A stretch of DNA of 64,000 nt from the NCBI RefSeq assembly GCF_032854445.1, contig NC_088307.1:28124547-28188546 (forward strand), written 5' to 3'. The notes beneath the pieces were generated by a model, which was given only the letters and a program-made list of their open reading frames with translations, searched no databases and was not told where the DNA came from. This document shows positions 53,801 to 61,700 of the stretch, piece by piece. The stretch comes from Liolophura sinensis (lineage: Eukaryota; Mollusca; Polyplacophora; Chitonida; Chitonidae). The stretch's first letter is position 1, and each line of letters opens with the position of its first letter. The position numbers and the translations under genes are program-made.

Positions 53801-55436
53801 TCAAGGACCCAAAATTCTATCTTGTATTAGTTCAATTAAACCACATATTGATTGTTACCATATCTGACGATCTGATAGCTGATGTGGCTGTCACATTGTC
53901 AAACATTGCCATAATCAATTTTATCCCATAAATGTGACTCAGGACATGGGATAAAGGGGGAGGGGGGGGGGGGGGGATAAATATCGTATATATCGTAATA
54001 TCGCCGCCACTTGATTGGCTCACAGGAGCTCAATCATAAAAATCAGCCAATCAAAAGGTACACATGGTCTGGACTACTTTTTTTTACTACGAGATTTTAT
54101 CATCTGCATTTCTGTGACAAACTCATGGCAGAACCACTGAATATTAGAGAGTTTTGTTCCACAGAAAATGGCAGAGAAGGGAATATACTAAATATTGGTG
54201 AAATATATGTACAAGTAGAAGCATATCTGATCGCAGCAGAAAAACATCAATGGCACCGCATACAAGATACGGGAAATCATCTACAAACAATACAAATGTG
54301 TCTACTATGCCTAATTTTGGAAAGCCAGCACTGAAAAATATCCAACATTCTCACCTCTAATTTCAGTTTCTCCCAACCTTGTTCATTTACTTCAGCCGTC
54401 CCATTAACCACAAATAACACGGGTCAAAATCTTGCCTGTACTAGTTCAACTTTTTGCATCTAACACAGTACGCTGAAGCTGGAAATCAGGTCAAGTGCAC
54501 CAATCTTCACCATCAAAAGAAATTCAGAATTTTTGACTTAATTCAGCTAAATACAAAAATGAGTTGCATTTGACTTTTAACTAAACCTTTTGGTTCTATA
54601 CTTTCTGAAAAATGTCAACTAATGGAATTATGAAGGTAAATCCATCACTGGTCTAAACAGTCCTCCCAACGAAATAACATGCCAATGAGGCAGCGCAAAG
54701 ATTCCCACAATGCAACCTTCGTTGTGGCTTGCACATGTAAATGAATTATGAGTCTGGTAAATCAAGTACGATCTTCCATTCTGTCGACAATGCTTTATCA
54801 AGTATTCGTAATTCCCAAGGATCTCTATGGCAGAAATGAAGTTACCGGTACATGGTGGACCACATAATTACAACACAATATAATGTCTGACATTTGAAGT
54901 TCTCTAAGAATCTTCCTGTTGTCAAGACAACAAGGGGAGGTACATGTCACCGGCATTCTAAATACAGCGACTTGACTGGGTTAATGGTCGAAGGGAAACC
55001 CATGGTAAAACTCAGCAATCGATTGTTCACTCAAAGTCAGATATGTAGCAGTAGACATCTTGAAGTTTTTGCTTTATGTAGATGATGTCTAAAACAACAA
55101 CGCAATTTTTTCGACGTCGGCGGTATGTTCCTATAAAGACTTTAATTCAAGGCTTGAAAAACGGTCAACAAAATGCAAGTGATTTTAAGGTTTTCAAGTC
55201 CCAGTGGGATAGGAAAAATCCAAGTGTTGTATTTTGTGACTTACATGTAGGTAGGTACGTACTACAGTAAAATTTATATCTAGATAGCTCAACACCTTCA
55301 CTGACACTATCTAGAGTAGGAGCTAAATGGGCTTATCCTCTATAGTGGTGGCACGGTGATTTTGATTTCTAAAGCTCATTAGTTAAAAAAATACATGCAT
55401 ATGCCAATGTTTGCAATTAAAATCTGCACTTACCAT
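34795..55436 (-). CDS. AFMID: Kynurenine formamidase (arylformamidase), about 11 coding exons
   Basis: The enzyme hydrolyses N-formyl-L-kynurenine to kynurenine and formate, the second step of tryptophan catabolism; the protein is a cytosolic alpha/beta hydrolase. Exons are 51694-51784, 51262-51363, 50786-50834, 49835-49920, 49266-49344, 46036-46139, 39568-39646, 36544-36679, 36072-36176 and 34795-34821, preceded by a tiny first exon (ATG at 55436-55434 or at 55520). Every junction keeps phase, giving about 286 residues (human about 303). Counting from the 55436 ATG, the oxyanion motif HGGYW is at 74-78, nucleophile Ser145 sits in GHSAG, and likely partners are Asp230 (in AEHDPP) and His262 (in TDHFD). 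All catalytic parts are intact. The 6.4-kb intron between the Ser exon and exon 8 is mostly a 104-bp array derived from exon 8. Confidence 0.9.
35087..35311 (-). mobile_element. SINE family A, truncated copy in AFMID last intron, with TSD
   Basis: The element at 35098-35300 shows the tail end TTTATTTGATTGGTGTTTTA and ends inside the tRNA-like head at CTCACAGCAACCGCA. GTTGTATTGTA flanks it at 35087-35097 and 35301-35311, an 11-bp target-site duplication. Confidence 0.85.
35778..35826. repeat. (CA)n microsatellite
   Basis: About 24 uninterrupted CA dinucleotides in an AFMID intron. Confidence 0.95.
36072..36176 (-). CDS. AFMID: AFMID exon 10 (catalytic His)
   Basis: 35 codons in phase 0 at both ends. 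It encodes VYIPNTDHFDVIEKLSD; the His of DHF corresponds to the catalytic histidine of the alpha/beta hydrolase triad (human VDHFEIVE). Confidence 0.92.
36295..36405 (-). mobile_element. SINE family B, tRNA-like head fragment
   Basis: AAAGTCTTTGGTATGACCCG, GGTTTGATCCTGGATCTTCC and CAGACGGACGCTTTAACTGT match the tRNA-like right end of the copies at 47935 and 53196. Confidence 0.55.
36544..36679 (-). CDS. AFMID: AFMID exon 9 (catalytic Asp)
   Basis: Acceptor ATTTTCAG, donor GTAGGT. It encodes EEAWENSPDHVIQ and RRLLIVTAEHDPPSFQAQ; the Asp of EHDPP aligns with the acid residue of the triad (human GQFDSPEF). Confidence 0.93.
37545..38275. repeat. 52-bp minisatellite in AFMID intron, about 14 units
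   Basis: The unit has CAAATCAGCCACATTTGTGG, GAAGTGTGAACTGTCACAGC and AACTGTTCCTGA, with the period measured from 37561 to 37613. Units alternate CACATTTGTGGG and AAACATGTGGGA variants. No exon sequence is contained. Confidence 0.93.
38800..39330. promoter_or_regulatory. CpG-richer island inside AFMID intron 8
   Basis: Unlike its surroundings it is rich in CpG (CGCTATCGCTCGAGC, CACGTCGGCC). It holds an E-box CACGTG at about 39139 and a YY1-like site (AAAATGGCAGC on the minus strand, about 39116-39126) over a minus-strand ATG. Its plus-strand open frame of 130 residues has no recognisable family. It could be an internal promoter or a decayed element. Confidence 0.3.
39568..39646 (-). CDS. AFMID: AFMID exon 8, parent of the 104-bp array
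   Basis: 79 nt, phase 1 in and out of phase as family requires: GAMLVSGIYDVRPLVETY then INKPLQMTQ. The LVSG(I/V)(Y/F)D core matches the family (human FFLVSGVFDLEP). Acceptor GTTGCAG, donor GTGAGT. Its first about 45 nt and acceptor are repeated in the adjacent array. Confidence 0.93.
39647..45312 (-). repeat. 104-bp satellite of AFMID exon-8-like units, about 54 copies
   Basis: The period was measured as 104 (39901, 40005, 40109). On the gene strand each unit reads GATGTTGTAG, then GTGCAATGCTGGTGATCAGC, ATATATGATGTATGGGAGAC and so on to TTTATGGAG, followed by GTAAAC. Aligned with exon 8 (GTTGCAG, GTGCAATGTTGGTGAGTGGT, ATATATGATGTGAGACCAC), the acceptor and first about 45 nt are clearly homologous. 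The following sequence is not exon-like but supplies a donor, so each unit looks like an 85-nt exon (GAMLVISIYDVWETTC then IDLHVYYSSSLW). Variation is almost only substitutions. Some units carry a stop (TCTCTCATA or CCTCTATAAAG variants on the plus strand). Confidence 0.95.
42622..44736. repeat. Ten-unit higher-order duplication inside the 104-bp satellite
   Basis: Positions 42622-43696 and 43662-44736 read identically at an offset of 1040 bp, which is ten units, including rare private variants such as CGCATGCATC (43159 and 44199) and CATGTAAGTTT (43656 and 44696). Identity breaks just outside at 42621/43661 and 43697/44737. Confidence 0.9.
45313..46035. other. Rest of AFMID intron 7
   Basis: No exon or recognisable repeat. 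It runs from the edge of the satellite to the donor of the Ser-containing exon. Confidence 0.5.
46036..46139 (-). CDS. AFMID: AFMID exon 7 (nucleophile Ser)
   Basis: It encodes GVYLCGHSAGGHLAAMMLAV, almost identical to the human GIYLCGHSAGAHLAAMML. Ser in GHSAG is the catalytic nucleophile. Donor GTGAG, acceptor TTGTATAG. Confidence 0.96.
46140..46867. other. Part of AFMID intron 6
   Basis: It holds a decayed SINE A-like tail near 46385-46445 and a family D fragment (minus) at about 46727-46785. No exon is seen. Confidence 0.45.
46880..48602. repeat. 33-bp minisatellite, about 40 units, split by a SINE
   Basis: The unit is close to CACATGAGGGTCATGCCAGA plus CCATACGAACGGT. It occupies 46880-47934 and resumes at 48303-48602. 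As 33 = 3 x 11, frames are open on both strands (11-residue repeats such as HTNGHMRVMPD on plus and MVWHDPHVTVR on minus). I regard these as repeat artefacts within an AFMID intron. Confidence 0.95.
47935..48302 (-). mobile_element. SINE family B, full-length copy inside the 33-bp array
   Basis: The tail GAGTGAGTGAGTGCTTGGGG is at the left. The right end, read on the minus strand, is CGGCCCGGATAGCAGAGTTG then GTAGAGCG, with a B-box-like GATCAATCC, a tRNA-like head. TCATGCCAG lies on both sides (47926 and 48303) and the array resumes after it, so the SINE landed in an existing array. It is nearly identical to the copy at 53196. Confidence 0.88.
48690..48860. repeat. Dispersed repeat, family C (copy)
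   Basis: It contains TTCAACCTTTTTGCATGTTT and TATCAGGGCTTCACAGAAAA, which recall sequence near 27125 (inverse) and 3105. Its nature is unknown. Confidence 0.4.
48900..49108 (+). mobile_element. SINE family A, degenerate copy with head
   Basis: It carries AGCAATGACCCAGGAGCCTC, GAGTTCAAGTCCTGCTCCAG (B-box-like), GGCTTCCTCTCCAGCCATAG and ACACCAATC, with a deletion in the body. Confidence 0.75.
49266..49344 (-). CDS. AFMID: AFMID exon 6
   Basis: It encodes SMTEIVSQVKKAVGYVLHMA then KRRES, matching the helix before the nucleophile strand in the family (human LDHMVDQVTRSVAFVQKRY). Acceptor TTTGCAG, donor GTAAG. Confidence 0.92.
49395..49505 (+). mobile_element. Probable LINE 3' end
   Basis: GTGAAGGCCTTAAGGAAGAA then TTCAATAAATAAAGATATTA and an (ATT)n tail, homologous to the minus-strand sequence at 29010-29340. 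Confidence 0.55.
49835..49920 (-). CDS. AFMID: AFMID exon 5
   Basis: It encodes MELSSFMVTPLFKAGCIVIP then IGYDLAPTG, matching human [26 protein letters not shown]. Acceptor GTTTCAG, donor GTGAGT. Confidence 0.94.
49921..50785. other. AFMID intron 4
   Basis: No exon or recognised repeat is seen in this stretch. Confidence 0.5.
50786..50834 (-). CDS. AFMID: AFMID exon 4 (HGGYW motif)
   Basis: 49 nt encoding APILVYIHGGYWQEL. HGG-x-W is the conserved oxyanion-hole motif of kynurenine formamidases. The small size was confirmed by phase with both neighbours. Confidence 0.94.
51005..51100 (+). mobile_element. SINE family A, heavily degenerate 3' fragment
   Basis: It keeps only AGCATTAAACAATAATCAAA and an AATAAATAAATC tail, with weak similarity before that. 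Confidence 0.4.
51262..51363 (-). CDS. AFMID: AFMID exon 3
   Basis: It encodes ESQKARETIEFEEVSYGDRS then GQKLQIFGAKTLPS, matching the V-x-YGD...(K)-(L/V)-(D/Q)I segment ahead of the HGGYW strand. The donor is GTTTGT, which is weak but phase-correct. Confidence 0.88.
51694..51784 (-). CDS. AFMID: AFMID exon 2
   Basis: It encodes DKDQQYSPSQHSHRMTAGEV then IDAHVSHLTTG. QYSPS corresponds to the conserved N-terminal QY(C/S)PSRW motif, with Arg-Trp replaced by Gln-His here. Acceptor AATTTTAG, donor GTGTGT. Confidence 0.85.
51785..53180. other. AFMID intron 1, no exon seen
   Basis: Repeated words such as GGTTTCTAGAGATAAAATCATAAGAGGTACACCAAATCACACA-type sequence (about 52735-52775) recur near 53140-53180, showing a local duplication. 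No coding segment is recognised. Confidence 0.4.
53181..53590 (-). mobile_element. SINE family B, full-length copy with perfect 15-bp TSD
   Basis: The element at 53196-53575 is flanked by GTCAACATAACATGG at 53181-53195 and 53576-53590. The left end is a (GAGT)n tail followed by GCTTGGGGTTTAACGTCGTA. The right end is a tRNA-like head (minus strand: GGCCCGGATAGCACAGTTGG then TAGAGCG; B-box-like GATCAATCC). The intact target-site duplication and high similarity to 47935-48302 point to recent activity. Confidence 0.93.
53591..55433. other. AFMID intron 1 (upstream part), no supported exon
   Basis: A G-run lies at about 53957-53976. Open frames at 54011-54334 and 54894-55270 on the plus strand have no recognised family or splice context. 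Confidence 0.45.
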
Positions 55437-55520
55437 GATTAAAAACAGGTGAGACGTTACACTCGACACGATCTTTATGTCCAACTTATTTTTTGTACTT
55501 ACCGCAAAGCAGACGGTCAT
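55434..55520 (-). CDS. AFMID: AFMID first exon, two candidate starts
   Basis: Two minus-strand donors fit the phase-0 start of exon 2. One is ATG immediately followed by GTAAGT (55436-55434), giving M then DKDQQYSPS. The other is ATGACCGTCTGCTTTGCG (55520-55503) followed by GTAAGT, giving MTVCFA then DKDQ. Both donors are strong. Only a transcript can choose; they could also be alternative first exons. Confidence 0.4.
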
Positions 55521-55710
55521 GTGATTTCACAAGGTCATATTCATACACAGCCGCGATATCGTATAAAATTGACCTGACTTCAAATTCAAAACACACACGT
55601 ATATATATAAGAATATAAGAACAAGTTACTGCTCTGTAGTTTTAAATATTTTGCAAAATTGAGCTGAAAAATTTTTTTACGCTTGTAGTGCCGCGCACTC
55701 GTATCCTAAT
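55521..55710. promoter_or_regulatory. Bidirectional promoter between AFMID and the coiled-coil gene
   Basis: Divergent start codons lie only about 190-275 bp apart. The interval has CpGs (TGCCGCGCACTCG, GCCGCGATATCG), a GTCATGTGA word (M-box/E-box-like, 55516-55524) and a YY1-type site at the right edge. Shared control is inferred from the layout. Confidence 0.55.
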
Positions 55711-55718
55711 ATGGCGGC
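55708..55718 (+). promoter_or_regulatory. YY1-type motif over a start codon
   Basis: AATATGGCGGC is a strong YY1 consensus (AANATGGCGGC) and includes the ATG at 55711. Such sites, placed over the translation start of a short first exon, are a known arrangement of YY1-controlled housekeeping promoters. Confidence 0.55.
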
Positions 55719-55756
55719 TGGTTTGAATCCACCGAGCAAGTTCATGGATGGGAAAG
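55711..55756 (+). CDS. Coiled-coil gene, exon 1
   Basis: ATGGCGGCT start encoding MAAGLNPPSKFMDGK plus one base. The donor GTTTTG at 55757 is weak but is the only one found that joins exon 2 in phase (giving Gly16). The start choice is supported by the YY1 motif and CpG context. Confidence 0.6.
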
Positions 55757-58700
55757 GTTTTGAAACAGTTTTGTAGTTGCCAGTTATCTTTAATTTAGCT
55801 TGCACGGAACTGAGAACAATACATATTTGTGTATTGTGCTAGATTGCAATAGACATGCTGTAACAATTGTTTAGTTTCAGTTTGGAGCTAAGCTCCGACT
55901 ACTCACTCAATTTTTTTGACATGTCGAAACTTGACAATGCTTGATTTGACGTTCGTGGATGTGCTCCGGTATAGTTCTTCAATTTTGCAATTATGGAACA
56001 ATCAAGTAGATGTAATAGAAAGAACCGACACTCATGGAATAAACGAAATTTCATAATTGTATTTTGATTTGTAGGCTGCACACTGTACTGACAAATTATG
56101 TTCTTTTACTATGTGTTTTCTTTGTGTTTTACAATAACTGTAGGACAACGTGCCAGACTTCACAGCAGGGTTTATAAAATAAGCCACATTTAGATTGCAG
56201 ACTGCGGTAACATACTTGCCACAAAATTGCATTCGAGGTCAAATTAACATCCATCCGCAGAGAGTGGCCTCGGAAGTTTGGTACTGCAGATGCTTTCCAC
56301 GGTCATTAAAGGGTCAACATTTCAAACTAAGTCTTTCTACTTCACAGTTTCAGTTTTTTTGTTTTGACTACGAGCAGCTGTGAATGGGGATATCATTTCT
56401 GATGTAGAATTTCAATGAAGTGCATATTTAATGTAATATGTATGTCAACGCCAGGTTAATGCAGTTGCCGTTGAATGAAAATTAGCACCCAGCTCCCGTA
56501 TACTGTGAGATCCTGCAACATTTCAGCTAATAAACTGATGACTGTCTGAAATGGGAATGTGGCTTATTGTGCATGAATATAGTTAAGTTAAGGGACAAGA
56601 AAAGTCCAAGTGGCTTAACTGAGACAACATCTCACACATGTTTGACAAGGACAGTCAGAAACCGCCACCTAAGTGATCAAAGACTGATTCTACAAATCTT
56701 TGAGGCTTATTTAAATCCATGGTTGGCATGAGTTGTGTTTAGTACAACTTTAGTGACTGGTCCGCAAAACATTAGAACCTGTATTCAAAATTAACACTGG
56801 AATGTTGTTGTTCACAAAGTTTGTTGGTGACTCGTCAAAAATCTGCTGTTTACCCCAGACACTCAAGTTCCCTTCCCAAATCAAACTGATTACCATTTTA
56901 TAAGGGGAAAAGTCTTGAGTCCATATGGCATTACTAAAAAGCAATGAAATGAAATAAATTGATAAAATATGATTAGTTTATGATAATGGTGTAACAGTCA
57001 TTCCAAACAGTAAAATACATGCCCTCTACATGTGCATACCTTCTTTGAGAGCTAGAAAAACTACATATGGGTGGAAAATAGATTGGATATTGGTTGGTTA
57101 CCTAGGGGTGTACAGTGGGCACGTGGATGTGGCTCAGTAGTAAGTTGTTAATAACTTGCCAAAGTTTGATGGTTTACCTGTCCCTGGGCATTCTGCTTTC
57201 CTCTACAGATAAAAGTAACTGCCATAATGTATTATGTGGAAAATTCTTGGGTATGGGTATAACATTGAACAATGTCAAGTAATTAAGTAATTGGTGAATA
57301 ACAGTGGTGTCCAAAAGTCTCTATCCATGCAGAGTCCTCCAACAGTTTTTCTTAGTGTGATTCAAACCATCATACAAATAAAGAATCAATATCATGTTCA
57401 TTTGAATTACAACTAAATTGCAAAATGTATTTAGAGTTATTTTTTTAAACCCTGCAGGATCAAGTCGGAATATGGACCTTCTACCACCTTCAGCCTTTGA
57501 AAGCAAAAGATCAAGTGATCCTTGGAAAGAATTAGCGAAAACAACAGGAGAGTTAATTCACCTGCGGTTGGAAAACCAACAGCTGAGGTAATCATCAAGC
57601 TCTTCAGGTGCTAATGGTGTAGCAGTTAAAATGTTTGATTGTCGTTTACAGTGGGTGAAATGTTTTTCAGCATGCCATTAAAGCTCCATTGAAGTAAATA
57701 ACTAAATAATAGTTTCATACACTTCAATAGGAATCAACAAACTGGTATTAACAGAAGAATGGCTTTGATGTGATGAGAAAATTTTAAATATAGACAACTA
57801 GCTCAATTTCCAAGAAAACAAAATCCTCCCCCCCCCCCAAAAAAAATGATCAAAACAATCAGTCATAATTGCTGGAAAGGTGTGTTTAATATTAAATTGT
57901 TAAAGGGAGTGGTAAGAATTATCATTATAGATGCATGATTGTATGCTTTTAGGCTTAAAATGCTTTCGTTTCACCTGGTTTTCAGATCATTTACAGTTGA
58001 TATTTCAGAATTACCAGAATATAATAATTCTTCATTTCAGACAGGAGAAAAAAGCACCACAACAAGCTGTCATTTGTCCAAATGAGGTACAGTAAGACTT
58101 ACATTTATTGTTTGTGTGGATTATATCATACATAGTAATCAGAAAATCCATGTACAGGATGCAAAGCTAATATTGTGGCTGCTCTCACACACAGAATTAC
58201 CTCCCTTGACTTCACTCTCCCCCATTTAAATTGTGTGTTGCCTGAAAAAGCATAGTTGTGACTGTCATGACATAACTGAAGTACTTGTAGGTCCCACTTC
58301 TTGGAGATGGTACAATGGTGTTGCAGGTTGTGACAATTGTTGATAAAGTTTCCAGGCAGTAAAGTTTTTATGCCAATGTGGCACATAAAATGGCAACCAT
58401 GTACGTGTAGCAAAGCCATATTTTGTGGTATAAAGTGATTTTCCCCAGACATAACCATCTGATACATTTAGTTTCTTATGTCTTATGATTAGGTTGTTTA
58501 AAAAAAATAAATTAGACCACCTTTGAATAAAGTGTGCATCATCTAAAAGACTGATGCTGATTCCAGATGTGGTTTTCATCAATTTTTTTTTCTCAGTGAA
58601 TAAAACACAAATACAGATTGAAGCTCTGTGGTGAGCTTTTTTTTCTATATTGAACTGGCTGCAGCACATGGCCCGCAGTTATGTCACAGATTGTAGTTAC

Positions 58701-61700
58701 GTGCTAAACATACCATGAGATTGAGTGCCTTGAACTGGCTGCAGCACACTGTCCACAGTGACATCATGGATTCTTATAGGTGCTTAACATACTATGAGAT
58801 TGAGTGCATTGAACTGGCTGGAGCACACTGTCCACAGTGACATCACAATGTCTAGTTAAGTGCTAAACATACCATGAGATTGAGTGCCTTGAACTGGCTG
58901 CAGCACACTGTCCACAGTGACATCATGGATTCTAGTTAGGTGCTTAACATACTATGAGATTGAGTGCCTTGAACTGGCTGGAGCACACTGTCCACAGTGA
59001 CATCACGGATTCTAGTTACATGTAGGTGCTAAACATGCTATGAGATTGAGTGCATTGAACTGGCTGCAGCACACTGTCCACAGTGACATTACAGATTCTA
59101 GTTAGGTGCTAAACATACTGTGAGAATGAGTGTATTCAGCTAGCTGCAGCACACTGCTCATAGTGACATCACAATGTCTAGTTAGGTTCTAAACATGCTA
59201 TGAGATTGAGTGCATTGAACTGGCTGCAGCACACTGTCCACAGTGACATCACAGATTCTAGTTAGGTTCTAAACATACTATGAGATTGAGTGCATTGAAC
59301 TGGCTGCAGCACACTGTCCACAGTGACGTCACGGATTCTAATTAGGTGCTAAACATACTATGAGATTGAGTGCATTGAACTGGCTGCAGCACACTGTCCA
59401 CAGTGACATCACAGATTCTAGTTAGGTTCTAAACATACTATGAGATTGAGTGCATTGAACTGGCTGCAGCACACTGTCCACAGTGACATCACAGATTCTA
59501 GTTAGGTGCTAAACATACTATGAGATTGAGTGCATTGAACTGGCTGCAGCACACTGTCCACAGTGACATCACGGATTCTAGTTAGGTGCTTAACATACTC
59601 TGAGATTGAGTGCATTGAACTGGCTGCAGCACACTGTCCACAGTGACATCACAGATTCTAGTTAGGTTCTAAACATACTATGAGATTGAGTGCATTGAAC
59701 TGGCTGCAGCACACTGTCCACAGTGACATCACAGATTCTAATTAGGTGCTAAACATACTATGAGATTGAGTGCATTGAACTGGCTGCAGCACACTGTCCA
59801 CAGTGACATCACAGATTCTAGTTAGGTTCTAAACATACTATGAGATTGAGTGCATTGAACTGGCTGGAGCACACTGTCCGCAATGACATCACAGATTCTA
59901 ATTAGGTGCTAAACATACTATGAGATTGAGTGCATTGAACTGGCTGCAGCACACTGTCCACGGTGACATCACGGATTCTAGTTAGGTGCTAAACATACTA
60001 TGAGATTGAGTGCATTGAACTGGCTGCAGCACACTGTCCACAGTGACATCACAGATTCTAGTTAGGTGCTAAATATACTGTGAGATTGAGTGCATTGAAC
60101 TGGCTGCAGCACACTACCCACAGTGACATCACAGATTCCAGTTACATGTAGGTGCTAAGCATACCATGAGATTGAGTGCTATACATATATTTCCATGTGT
60201 ACATGTGGTACTACATTTATTTGTATTTTATGTGGAAATGTATTAAGAAGGACATGTTTAAAGACTATTCAAACATTGTTGATGTCACTATGCTTAAGCC
60301 CTGTTCAATATCTCCAAGATGTGCATTGTATAAATTCAATATTTTCTATTTTTTAACGTTTTATTTTTTGAAAAAATGAAATGGCCTGTTTTGGATGATG
60401 CAGAGTTTATCTAAAGGGGCTCTGTTCTTTAAGTTTAACCCTTCCACCAGTATGGCATGCACTCAGAACTCCCTGTATTTGTGGAAATCTGTACATCACT
60501 GTCCATATGTAGAGAGGTTTACTACATTTTATACGTTCAAAATTGTGAAAGCCTCCACCTCGAAGTCAAGAGACCTGGGATCACACCTGAGGTGGGTCAT
60601 ACTGGAGACTTAAAAGTGAAAGACAGCACCTGACTAATGTTTATGTATCTTTTCATGTATCTTAAACGGCCATTAAATATTTTTTAGATTGTTTTCAACC
60701 CAGTAAAAGTTTAATGAATCTTCACCTTGACACAGCTTCTGCATGTCTCCATTATGGATGGCAAGGTGACGTAACTTTTACTCTAGTTCTCTGACGTTTA
60801 TCTATGACAGATAAAAGTTGTGGACTGCGACGATGAAGGCCCAAGTGATAAATATAGTTTTCTTGGAAACTGAACCAACTGGAGGGATACTTCTTCCGTT
60901 ACTTGAACTGTTGATATAGCAGTCTACTATCATATACAACGATCTCCAATGACCCTTAGCCTAGCTGCAGTTTCAATAGCCCAGCTGCAGATGCACGGTA
61001 TTCCTTGTTCAGGCCATAGCCTCCTAAGGGGTTGTGCTGGTGATTTTGACCCCAATTAAATGTTTACAAAATTACAGTAGGATTGTTGTACACCTAGAGT
61101 CAAGCTCAGTCCTGAAACAAATGTAAATAAATCTAAGTACGACTGAGGCGGATCTAGGCATTTGTGTGTTGCTGGATTTTATGCTTCAGTTTTGTAGTGG
61201 TGCTTTCTGAGATGAAAGCAGTGCTGACCTAGTTATCTTGGACGTACGAGAAATCACCTTTGCTTGAACACCGCGTTTATATAATAAACATTGAGAATCT
61301 ATCACGTAGTTTTCCTGTGAAGAATAACAATTGAATATTTCAGTCAGCTTTCATGTACAGTGGCAGTCACACGTAAATCAGATAAGTTAATGTAGGATTG
61401 TGGAAAAAATTCACCCCTTTTATGCAAGAAAGACGAAGGAGCAAAATTTAAATTCTTCAGTTATAGTAAATTCAGAGAAAAAAAATTATGTCAAGATTTT
61501 TAAAAAATTTAAGCGTTGTCTGGTGAGATGCCGTCTTCTCAATCATTCCCATAAACCCTTCGGCAATCCTTAATGAATTTTTGCACTGATTTGAATGTTT
61601 GTTATTCAGAAATTGCTGTCTAAATGCAAAAATTAATGACAAAAAATGTATTTGAGGAGATGAATGTGGTTTGGAGACGTATGCTACTGTCTGTCATAAT

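Noticed and set aside
54011-55270. Plus-strand frames near 54011-54334 and 54894-55270 as extra exons of the coiled-coil gene
   Set aside because: They lie upstream of the ATGGCGGCT start and inside AFMID intron 1, show no coiled-coil character and no family match.
57180-57290. A decayed SINE family A copy (CTGCCATAATGTATTATGTG, AAATTCTTGGGTATGGGTAT)
   Set aside because: The order is suggestive, but similarity is too weak to support a call.
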